NCBI GenBank assembly: GCA_030686995.1
Contig: CM060698.1
Coordinates: 135,662,106 to 135,726,105, forward strand
Source: Artemisia argyi
Taxonomy: Eukaryota > Streptophyta > Magnoliopsida > Asterales > Asteraceae
Reading direction: 5' to 3'
Length of the DNA stretch: 64,000 nucleotides
Part shown: one piece after another, positions 55,550 to 64,000 of the stretch
Position numbering within the stretch: the stretch's first letter is position 1
How the letters are laid out: each line of letters starts with the position of its first letter
The notes under the pieces: generated by a model
What the model was told of the DNA's origin: nothing
The model's database searches: none
What the model saw: the letters and a program-made list of their open reading frames with translations, nothing else
Translations under genes and position numbers: made by a program

Positions 55550-55910
55550 TGCGCATAAGATCAATCTTTATTTAATTAGGGTTTGAGATTGAAGATGAAC
55601 AGTGCTGGCTTGATGGTTTTGGAGAGGGGAGAGGGAAAATTAAATGTGAGAACAGAGTGATAGTGATTTTTATTGGGAATGATAAAATATTATGGGGTTA
55701 GCTACAATGGCAAAAGACGACTTTACCCTCGCGTTTTTATCACGTGGGTGACGTTTAACAGAGATATGGACGGTCGTCCAACATAAGGACCATCCATGTT
55801 ATTCTTTTGAGTCAAAAGGGACCATATATGCAACTTTTAAGTTTGAGGGACGGTAGGTGAAATTTTTTACAAACAACAGGGACCATCCATGTAATTTACT
55901 CTACAAACTT

Positions 55911-56138
55911 TTACGCTATTTTACGCAATTGCACAATGTAATTTCGAAATATTTCGGCGTGTTTGATACAAAAATTTTGAAGTATTTCAGAGTATTTTAC
56001 TCAAAGCTTTTAAACCTGGAGTAGAATTTAATGCTTGCTTGACGTCAATATTTTATTTTAATAAATTTCTAAATACTTTATAATTTTAGACTTTATACGA
56101 AATGCTAATACAAAAGTGTTTACTCACTTTGTACTAAA
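55911..56138. other. Intergenic gap
   Basis: Short AT-rich sequence with nothing recognisable. It includes AAATATTTCGGCGTGTTTGATAC and TTGAAGTATTTCAGAGTATTT, possibly a fragment of an hAT-type MITE. Confidence 0.4.
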
Positions 56139-57374
56139 CGAGCGGGGTAGCCCGCGCGTTGCCGCGGGAATGCTAGATATATGAGATCGGTCATACCCAT
56201 ATAAACAACCATATATATTTAGATTGAAATAGTCAAGTTTACGATTTTGATGAGAGTAAACAATGAGTCGCTAATTTGATTAGCATATTCATAACAGCTA
56301 ATGCGTTTCCAAAATTGTGAATTGTCTCTAAGAGAAACACATATGATCACTTTACTCAAAAGGTTTGCGAAATACACTTTCTTGCATGGCCACAATGCCA
56401 CCTATGAATTATGTACCTTACAACAGTTGATTTCCATTTGTTATATCTGTTCTGGCGCTTACGGTTTGACCACAATCATTGGTTTCTCACCATGCTAGGG
56501 ACTACTCTTAATGGCCATTGGTTCATATCACTTTGCACTTATGGATCAGAAAACCTCCTTTCAATTAAACGCTTGGCACCTGCAGAAACATCATAAATGA
56601 TTAAAGGCATGTGTACGGAAACCTTAGTTACCATGTCCACCAATATACAATTGATCTCAAATTTAGCAAATTAAGTGCAAGTTTTGTTGATATCTAAGAC
56701 AAAAAAAAAAGTTGTTGCAAACTACAAACATTGACCAAACTGAAATTGTCAGTGTAACAAATAGCCAATAGTAATGAGCTAATCTCAAGATATAACAAAT
56801 GTACGACTCATGTGCTATTGAGAAGTTGACATTATGCAAAAATGACTTTTAGGAAATTAAAAACTAAAGCCAAATAATAATATGCAATTAAAGACGGTTT
56901 GGTAAGAAAATAATGTTGGTATCACATATATATCTCAATGTATAAAGCATATATATATTTTGCAGCATAAACTAACTATTGCTAATCCTGCAGGCTGTTA
57001 CTAATCCCCTTTTACTAAGCTCTAACGGATAAGCTTATAACTTTTTCTAAACAATAAATTGGACTTGTTTTTTTCTAAATAGGGTAAAAAGCCAGGTAAA
57101 TAAGTTAAACCAAACACCCGTTTCGTTTCTACATAAAGGCACATTCAGACATCCAATTTGGACACCCATGTAGACAAAGAAGGTACACTTTACGCAACAT
57201 GACAATATATCAGTTATGAACGTGCATAAAATTATTTACTTCCTGCTTAAGATATCTAATAAGCAAATACGTGTAAAGTTTTCTCACCATTTACGCTAAA
57301 AAACTCCTACTTGTTTTCTTTATTCTGTGTGAGAGCGTAATCATCCTCCACTACACTACCATCTATAGTTCTAA

Positions 57375-57484
57375 GATTGCTGCAATGCATTTCTTTGGAG
57401 CCTTTTGAATGACTGAAAGTGTGATCATTTCTGGTAAACAAAGTACACGCAAGTTGCTACCTTCGTTGTAGTATCTGGCTGCCC
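57375..57484 (-). pseudogene. RFC1 C-terminal exon fragment (captured)
   Basis: After an acceptor TTTAG the frame ARYYNEGSNLRVLCLPEM then ITLSVIQKAPKKCIAAIL runs to a stop. It resembles the end of plant replication factor C subunit 1, where the RVVRAADM..LPGVKKAPKKRIAAILEP text is typical. RFC1 is the large subunit of the PCNA clamp loader. Relative to the exon at 57561 the frame is shifted, and about 20 family residues between the two are missing, so the copy is dead. Identification is from memory of the family. Confidence 0.6.
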
Positions 57485-57560
57485 CTAAACAATCACATAT
57501 TAACATACTTAAACCGGGTTCAAATAGAGAATATGATAGAATCATAAGACAAACTCATAC

Positions 57561-57689
57561 CTGAAATTTAGCCATCGCCATCGTTAAATCCAACTTTTCC
57601 TGGATAATGGAGTATGAATCCATAAACTCCACAACTTTTTCAAGAGCCTCATCTTGCCAATCAATTGTTGTGATTCGCCTATACTCTTC
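57561..57689 (-). pseudogene. RFC1-like exon (captured), 43 codons
   Basis: A fully open 129-nt segment between an AG acceptor (GTTTTGACAG) and a GT donor (GTATGAG). It encodes DEALEKVVEFMDSYSIIQE, followed by MAKFQ. This matches the KDEAV.KVVEFM.SYSISQEDFD...KFQG stretch just before the C-terminus of plant RFC1. The N-terminal third (EEYRRITTIDW) is less like RFC1. The next exon on the minus strand is the RFC1-like 57375-57484, in the right order. The exon is well preserved for a captured fragment. Confidence 0.65.
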
Positions 57690-58028
57690 CTGTCAAAACA
57701 ACCCTTAAACACTCTCAACTCAATTGAACATTCACAAATTGAATTCAATATATTGCATCAATTCAACATTCCAATAAATTAAAGCATTTACGCTAGCTTG
57801 TAATTGCTCTCATAATACCATTTTTTGCGAGATATAATATATGCCATAAATTCAGTACTCCAATATACAAATAAAGTTGCAAAAACTTCATAACTTTGCA
57901 AATATGTTTTGTTCAGGAACTGTTGACAAATAGTTCTATAAAGCTTGAACCATAGATCAAACCTATATTAAAGGGTCAACAACCTTTCTGCCCGAAACCA
58001 AAGGCCATCAAAGGTCACAAAATTTTAC

Positions 58029-58281
58029 CTGAGAAGTATTTAAATACTTGCAAGACCCTGCCACATCCTTCCCGAACCAATTTTTTTAATATTACATCTT
58101 TAAGTTTACCCTCATCAAATTCTTTTATTATAGGAACCTGTGCAGATTTCCCACACTTGTTCCCTTTCTTTTTCTCCTTTTCCAACTTCTCATCAAGAGG
58201 ATACCTTGCGCTATCATGTTCAAGTAAAGATAAAAGCTCATTCCTAATCATCTCATTAATTGCATCAAGCTTGAATAAGAC
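58029..58281 (-). pseudogene. Exon-like segment of unknown origin in the Helitron
   Basis: An open 253-nt segment between an acceptor (TTTTACTAG) and a donor (GTAAAATT) on the minus strand. It reads VLFKLDAINEMIRNELLSLL, then HDSARYPLDEKLEKEKKKG, then QVPIIKEFDEGKLKDVI. Charged and helical; coding-like in composition. I do not recognise the protein. It could be part of the same captured gene as the RFC1-like exons or of another. Confidence 0.45.
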
Positions 58282-58829
58282 CTAGTAAAACATGACATAT
58301 CAACAATCACTAACTACGTTAATCGTGAATCCTAGAGGTGGCTATATCGACCGATTTACTTATGCATTGTTTGCTCTACGTTATATGTATACATGTGACG
58401 GGTCAAAATGGCAAAATAAAAATAAAAATAAATAAAAAATAAAAAGAACCAAAGCGTAGATTGATGCATAAAACCTTCCAAGTCAATATCTCCAAAAAAG
58501 TTATTATTAAACAAATCTACTCTTTAGAATCACATATGACACATTCACTATTATAAGACAAACATGATTCAAATAAACCCAACCCGTACGAAATTATTCA
58601 GTTTGACCCATTACACAATCTGCCCATTTTTTAGGCCTAGTGAATCCTAACAGTGCAAGAAACACATACTTTATCCGGAATCAGTGACTCTCTACATCAG
58701 GATCTTCTCCAAAAACAAAAGTTGTTCTATAATATTCAATAGGCTATAGATGCTCGAATGGGTTAAAGTATACTTTACCTCCATATTTTCGAACTGTCAA
58801 ATCATGATAGCTGCAAACAATCTGCAGAA

Positions 58830-58945
58830 AATCATTCTTCTTTTTCTGTCCATCCTGTCCCTTTTGCAGCTTCATCGCTGTCATAAGGATTATCATCAGC
58901 GAGTTTCATTGACAGCAAGTTCTCAATGTTAATGTGACGAAAAAA
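58830..58945 (-). pseudogene. Short coding-like remnant in the Helitron
   Basis: The minus-strand frame INIENLLSMKLADDNPYDSD then EAAKGTGWTEKEE ends in TGA. A second frame over the same bases gives NDFLQIVCSYHDLTVRKYGG up to a possible donor. It is acidic and ordered like an exon of a real protein, but I cannot name it. Confidence 0.3.
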
Positions 58946-60194
58946 AAAAAAAACAACAACACAGATTCAGATAAGCTAGTATAGGATTAGATATCTAGAT
59001 TTTTACTTGCGAAGTTTGAGCCATCAAATGTGTTGGAATTGATGCCCCAATGAACCCTTGAGATTTGATACACGGCTACTTTGTCACTGTAATAGAAAAA
59101 AAATAGTGATAATTAGCTTGATGAGTGCACAACCAATTTAACAATATATGAAAGGGGTCTTATATTAATAAGCAATCCCAAACACCCTCGTAAAATCATG
59201 GTTGATTGGGCCGCCAACTTTATTTAAGGTAAGTGTATGATAAGCCATTTAAATGCTTTTGCCTCTTTGATTCGACGGGGGTGTTTGGGAGTGCTTATTA
59301 AGAATGCTCAAGTGATAATTGTGTTTTGACATATCATAAGCAATCCCCAACTTGATCATTCTTAATATGCTTTCTTATCTTCTTGACCTTCATACTCCAT
59401 TTGCTGAATTAACAGCTTCTCGGTCGCCAATTTGTTAATAAGGGAGATGTTCAGGACAACCACTATCATGACTGATATTAAGAAATTTGTAACAACTTGC
59501 GTGCATAATTTCAGACCCGGTTACTTTTAGTTCAAACAAATACACTTTTTCAATTTAAAACTTATATGGGCATAAAGTGGTGTTCAATAGCTGGTTCATT
59601 TTCATTTACTGGTTCATTCTAGGTAAACTTGTGGTTCATTTGTTGTGGTATTCAAGTCATTCATCAGTTGTATAACTACTTAATTATATGCACAATCAAA
59701 ACAACTAAATTTCTACTTAAATTACACAATCAGAACAACTCATGTAAGTAGCGAAGTTAATGTTCAATTCATGGCTAGTGCTTTAATCTAAGACAACAAC
59801 TAAATACTTGATATTCACAAACTAAATACTTGATATTCACATTGTGAATGCCCCAATGGCTACTCGTAGCACACAACTAAAAAAAGCACTCTAATAAGAA
59901 TCTTATCTGATATAAATTTATAGTGAAGTCAAATAGTCGATAACAAAATTAAAACCAAAACAGAAGTTTGAATAATCATACAAAGGTTTATTAGTATGAT
60001 CTTAAGAATGCTCAAGTGATAGTTGTGTGTTATTAATGTGTTTTGACAAATCAGGTATTTCCTCTTAAGAACCTAAGATCATACAAAACACCAATCTAAA
60101 TACTTGATATTTACAATGTGGAAAATGTGTTGGTGATATTTTATTATTATAGGGAAATGTGAGGCGAAATGGTAAAAGGCTTAGGCTCACCTTG

Positions 60195-60308
60195 TTCCCC
60201 AAATATGTGACTCTTGTACTCTGCTCAAGTGCAGTTGTAACTGTAAATGGTGAACCAAGAGGAAGTGAGCATTCGAGGGCCAGTTAGTGGATCTGCAACA
60301 TCCTGAAA
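60195..60308 (-). pseudogene. Exon-like segment bounded by splice sites
   Basis: On the minus strand, TTCGTTTCAG precedes and GTGAGCC follows a segment whose best frame gives LALECSLPLGSPFTVTTALE then QSTRVTYLGNK after one stop. Not recognised. Confidence 0.3.
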
Positions 60309-61204
60309 CGAATGTTTGAAAAATCATTATCATTGCAGGTTTGGGTTTTATAAATATTAAAATCATGAAATCTTTAGCAAAGATAATTCTATATCACTTG
60401 GTCTTAGTTGATTCAAGGTAAACACAAATGTAAGTGAGAAACCATGCATAAACCATATGAATCACCAAACCAAAAGGCCACATTAAATTAAGCATAAAGT
60501 CACGGACTTTACTACTGAAACTTGAAAATGACCAAAAAAGAGAAGAACTTAGGGAGCAAGATTCAATAAAGCATATTCGTAAATTAAAATAACCAAAAAC
60601 CTATATGAAATCCGTTCAACCCATATCTAATAAAGCAAAAAGTCACATACTTTCGAACTAAAATGTAACATTATCACAACGAAAATGAAAAAAATTGCAG
60701 AGCAACATTCAACAAAAAAAGGAGCATAAACTCATTTAACAGATATATACATGCGTGTACCAGTCTACAATAAAAAAATGGTACCTTTTAAGCATCGGTG
60801 ATCAAACTGAAAAACTGTAACTACATTTTGGTTAAGCATTGTATCAAACATTTGGCATGCTTATTCGTTAAAGAACTTATAACCACAATTTTTATTTTCA
60901 AAAGCACCCAAAACCTTTTAATTAAAGAAAGGCATGCCAAAAACACTATCCAAAATGTTTTTTTAGCCGAGTCATTCTATCAAACACTATCGATATAACC
61001 TAAAAATATCCTATATTTTTTTCAGAAGTACCATAATCAAAGAATCTTGACACACAAACACATATAGATATACAACTAATTAAAATTAATCACTATGAAT
61101 GATAAGGAATACCTCAACAATCTTAAAAGCGCAAACATACTTGATTATGGTTTTAATCAATGAAAATCATAAACTTATTAAAAATTAAAATCATTAGGAG
61201 TTAA

Positions 61205-61370
61205 AAAAAATATGGTACCTTGGAAGAAGATTCAGGAACATGATGGAGGGGAAGATAACGCGTTCTGGAAGAAGATGGTATCTTGGAAGAAGATGGACCG
61301 TGTGTTTTTTTAGAGAGAGGAAGATAATACTGGTGTGTGGAAGCTTCAAGAGAGTGCGTCCTTTTTTTTA
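61205..61370 (-). other. Leader-like sequence at the Helitron 5' side
   Basis: The minus strand reads as a CT-rich 5' leader with a tandem CATCTTCTTCCAAGATACC duplication and an ATG (about 61242) just before a possible donor GTACC. It may be the captured first exon of the gene whose later pieces lie to the left. Confidence 0.3.
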
Positions 61371-61878
61371 ATTAAATAACGGAACGGAGAAACGGAAATC
61401 ACTGTTTGAAGCACTGTAGCTCTAATGAATAGTGCACCTAACGGAACGGAGAACGAAAAACGGGCTCCCTTTTAGTATACAGCCACCTGAAGGAAACGGA
61501 TGTGTAACGGGTTTTTGAACGGGCCCAAAAATGGGTTTTAGTATATATTATAATTAGTAGTCCACGTTTTAGGATGTCCAATTTAATTGCTCAATACTAA
61601 AACAGATATGAAAGTTTGATTGAAATTACCATATTATCATTGGTTGAAATTAATATTGTAAACCTTAAAGTAGACAGTAATTAATTATTTAAAGGTAAAA
61701 TTATCATTTACAAAAAAGTAAGAGAGATAAAACAATACGGAGTAATAATTGTAATTTTCTTAAACTATGTAATTTTTGACGGAAGAAAATTTATTAAGAC
61801 GTAAGAGTTTATTTTGTTTTACATGATATAGTCACCGGCTTACGATTACACGTCGTTACCAAATATTTTGATAAAGTA

Positions 61879-62133
61879 CTCTCTTCGTCTTAAATTTATT
61901 GTCCACTATTAACTTTTTTATTCTTTCTTCTTCAACTTTGACCTTAAATATTTTTGTAGGTGTTATATAATATTTGATGCAAAATATATAAATAGATTGG
62001 GTTTTAAGTGTACTTTTCAATGGTATAATTTTTCATCAAGTATTATATAATAAAAAATATATATTTATGATCAAAGTTGAACTAGTTTGACTTTGAAAAT
62101 TCAAACTGGACAATAATTTTGAGACGGATGTAG
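61879..62133. mobile_element. Stowaway-type MITE, copy 3 (older)
   Basis: 255 bp, ends CTCTCTTCGTCTTAAATT and GAGACGGATGTAG, with TA on both sides. The interior follows copies 1 and 2 (TCAACTTTGACC, GTTATATAATATTTGATG, TTTTTCATCAAGTATTATATAA) with many substitutions, so it is the oldest of the three. Confidence 0.88.
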
Positions 62134-62165
62134 TAACAACTATCAATTTTACCAAACATTAACTT

Positions 62166-62343
62166 AAGGGAAAATGATCCCTGCTGTAAACAGCAGGGAC
62201 TTAACTGCAGTATAGTGAAAAAAAATAGTTTTTGATTCAACACAAATGGTCCTTGATAAATGGTTGATATGCATAATTGGTTCTTGAGTCAGCCCTTACA
62301 GCAGATAAGTCCCTGGTGTTTACAGCAAGGATCATTTTCCCTT
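62166..62343. mobile_element. MITE with 35-bp inverted ends
   Basis: AAGGGAAAATGATCCCTGCT on the left and its near-complement AGCAAGGATCATTTTCCCTT on the right continue inward through GTAAACA and CAGGGAC. About 178 bp. No clear TSD; a MULE-derived MITE is possible because of the long arms. Confidence 0.65.
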
Positions 62344-62423
62344 AGAATTCTAAGATGAGAATATTCACTACTTATAGTAGCATACGTAGTCATGTATTGA
62401 GTGAAAGTAGTGATCGTATGAGG

Positions 62424-62630
62424 CAGGGGCGCAGCTTCTAAGGGGTAGGGGGGGGGGCCGACCCCCCGAAATTTTTTTTGCGATGTAGGGGTATATAGTT
62501 TTCGTGTAGAAAAATTTCGGTATTTTCGGTTTCGCCTCCCTAATTTAATTCGGTTTCGACCCCCATAGTGTTAGGAAAAAAAAAATTTAGATCCCGACCC
62601 TCCGCTCGAAATTTCCAAGCTTCGCCCCTG
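62424..62630. mobile_element. hAT-type MITE, 207 bp
   Basis: The ends CAGGGGCGCAGCTT and AAGCTTCGCCCCTG are inverted with one mismatch, and the 8-bp duplication GTATGAGG flanks it exactly (62416-62423 and 62631-62638). It contains a G-run and C-run pair that can fold. Confidence 0.95.
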
Positions 62631-62762
62631 GTATGAGGTGTTGAGTAAGACCAAGTATATTGTAGCGAGAGCAAAGTGAGAATACCACTCACGTGCGACG
62701 GCTAAAAAAAAAGCGCATTTGCCCAGGATGGTGACTGAACGAGAGGTGCTTCAAAATGATCG

Positions 62763-62763
<1 letters not shown>

Positions 62764-62808
<45 letters not shown>
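62764..62808. repeat. (ATT)n microsatellite
   Basis: About 15 trinucleotide units. Confidence 0.95.
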
Positions 62809-63990
62809 GTTTAAGTAGTATACAAATTAGTGATGGGCGAATATATAATTACGAAAAAGTTAATTATAAATTGTAAGAAAATGATGATATTACGATAACG
62901 TAAGAGTATCAAGTGTAGTTACTCAAGCTAAAACCTAAAAATGATGTCCCACGTCAACATTTTCTTCTCTCATTTCTCTTATTATTTACACAACCAAAAA
63001 CCTCTTCACTAATCACTCAAGCCAAAACCTCACTTTTGAGATCCACTATAACAAAAACTCAATACAAAATCAATTGATAAAAAAGAAAAAGAAAAAAAAA
63101 AAGAAAAAAAAAAAAAAAGAAAAGAAAGAAAACTCAACGGCGCAAGTCATTGGCATCACTCGTGTTTTGACGCAGGGCATGGCTTGTTTGGCTAAAAAAT
63201 GGCACGTGGAATTGACGTGGTTCGTGAGTGACTGCACCTCTAAGGCCGGGTGTAGTAAGGTCAAACTCAACGCGTCCCTATCCCATGTGACACCCAAGAG
63301 ACTAGTCTCTTTATTACACCATCTCGGTCCCCATGTCCGTCGTCTCATCAAAATAGAGATGTGGGTTGGCCAATCGACCGACTTGTTTGCATCTTTGTGT
63401 GTGTGATATTTTATTTAAAATATATTCTTGAGAGATATGTTTTTTTGTGATATTTATCGTTTTATTATATTAAGTTGGACATGAAGTAGTTTAGAAGAAA
63501 GAAAACTGAAATAACAGAGGAGATGAAGGTCACCTGAGTCCTTATTACACCCCCACTAGGCCACTAACAAGTAAAATTACTCTAAATCTTATGATTAGTT
63601 TAACAATATTGGTAAAGTCTTTTACAATATCTTCCTACATACAAAACAATATTGTATATATATTTTTACTTATTTTTCTCTTTACATTCAAGCAGTTAAT
63701 TTTAACACTTGTCAAAAATAATTTGTAAGAGGAACTAATATTTTTGTTAACACGTAAATTTGGTTATGACATTATCTCAAAAAATTGACCAGGTGTCATA
63801 AAATGAACCACAAACATACCCAAGACCAAATTCAACCATGAAAACAAAAACAAAAAATAAAGAAAAAAAACGAGAAGCACGAAAAATAAATAGAAAAAAC
63901 ATGGATCACGTAATCAATCACTTCACACTTACAAATACAAACACACTCTCATTTCACACACAAACACACACACACATAATTCTCCAATCA
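62809..63990. other. Intergenic and probable promoter of an edge gene
   Basis: An A-rich tract lies at 63079-63125. The 110-codon frame at 63074-63406 opens in this A-tract and its content is not recognised; its antisense is also open, so I do not call it. From about 63880 the sequence becomes a CA-rich leader (ACACACACACACA) typical of a 5' UTR. Confidence 0.45.
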
Positions 63991-64000
63991 ATGGCGTCTC
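63991..64000 (+). CDS. Possible gene start at the window edge
   Basis: ATGGCGTCTC follows a CA/CT-rich leader (CAACACACTC..TTCTCCAATCA), with the favoured A at -3 and G at +4. Met-Ala-Ser is a common plant N-terminus. Only ten bases are visible, so the product is unknown. Confidence 0.35.

Larger units (their letters stand above)
51429..55901. mobile_element. MULE 2, two-gene Mutator-like element, 4.5 kb
   Basis: The 9-bp duplication TACAAACTT flanks it exactly (51420-51428 and 55902-55910). Terminal inverted repeats of about 210 bp (51429-51640 and 55690-55901) begin GAGTAAATTACATGGATG and differ by few bases. It carries a MuDR-type transposase on the minus strand and a GRF zinc-finger gene on the plus strand, convergent. 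The ends differ from those of MULE 1, so this is a separate family with the same gene plan. Confidence 0.95.
56139..61560 (-). mobile_element. Probable Helitron carrying gene fragments, 5.4 kb
   Basis: On the minus strand the right end reads host A then CTACTAATTATAATATATAC, close to a plant Helitron 5' end but without the exact TC. The left end has the hairpin CCCGCGGCAACGCGCGGG, then eight bases, then CTCG and host T, where CTRR is expected. The hairpin and spacing match those of the Helitron at 17760-20944. The interior has no Rep/helicase but several exon-like segments with splice sites on the minus strand. Each terminus has one deviation, so this is a strong suspicion and not a proof. 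Confidence 0.55.

Noticed and set aside
63074..63406. 110-codon frame starting in an A-tract
   Set aside because: The start lies in a Lys-codon run, the antisense is equally open, and the content is not recognised; an A-rich-tailed repeat is as likely.

Overview
This is a stretch of a plant nuclear genome: AT-rich, with GT-AG introns and plant-type transposons throughout. The element families (a Sirevirus-type Copia element, a Tat-lineage Ty3/gypsy element with an antisense ORF, MULEs with a GRF zinc-finger companion gene, hAT and Stowaway MITEs) suggest an asterid eudicot, most likely Asteraceae. That taxonomic call is inference from remembered family resemblance. I see no rRNA gene, functional tRNA or CRISPR array.

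Layout. 1-1326: 3' end of a Tat-type gypsy element, with a broken antisense ORF, a polypurine tract and the 3' LTR. 3.1-10.1 kb: a run of small insertions, many with exact target-site duplications (TSDs): a Stowaway MITE, a 5'-truncated LINE, a non-autonomous MULE, an hAT MITE, a further MITE and a tRNA-derived SINE. 12.1-15.1 kb: an hAT MITE and a solo LTR lying inside a CCTCGCC minisatellite. 17.76-20.94 kb: a non-autonomous Helitron holding three copies of one module, one interrupted by an hAT MITE. 24.56-33.61 kb: a complete minus-strand Copia/Sirevirus element (PBS, gag, pol, PPT, two LTRs, TSD AATCA) with four coding breaks and an extra ORF behind what looks like its own promoter. 35.65-40.62 kb: the one convincing host gene, an intact seven-exon ARIADNE-type RBR E3 ubiquitin ligase of 593 residues. 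41.06-46.37 kb: MULE 1, and 51.43-55.90 kb: MULE 2. 49.29-51.33 kb: a PIF/Harbinger element with three nonsense codons. 56.14-61.56 kb: a probable minus-strand Helitron carrying split exons, two of which resemble the C-terminus of replication factor C subunit 1. The last 2.4 kb hold MITEs and, at the edge, a possible gene start.

How the parts relate. Both MULEs have the same two-gene plan: a four-exon MuDR-type transposase, and a small gene encoding a GRF zinc finger, a basic or coiled segment and a C-terminal hydrophobic helix. The two genes converge head-on, as mudrA and mudrB do in maize MuDR, although the second protein is of a different kind. In the Copia element a palindromic motif cluster next to the LTR TATA box recurs upstream of a second TATA box in front of the extra ORF. 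These two arrangements, and the Helitron with captured exons, are the most interesting content. Every transposase or polymerase here is broken, so none of these elements is autonomous as it stands. The host gene appears undisturbed.
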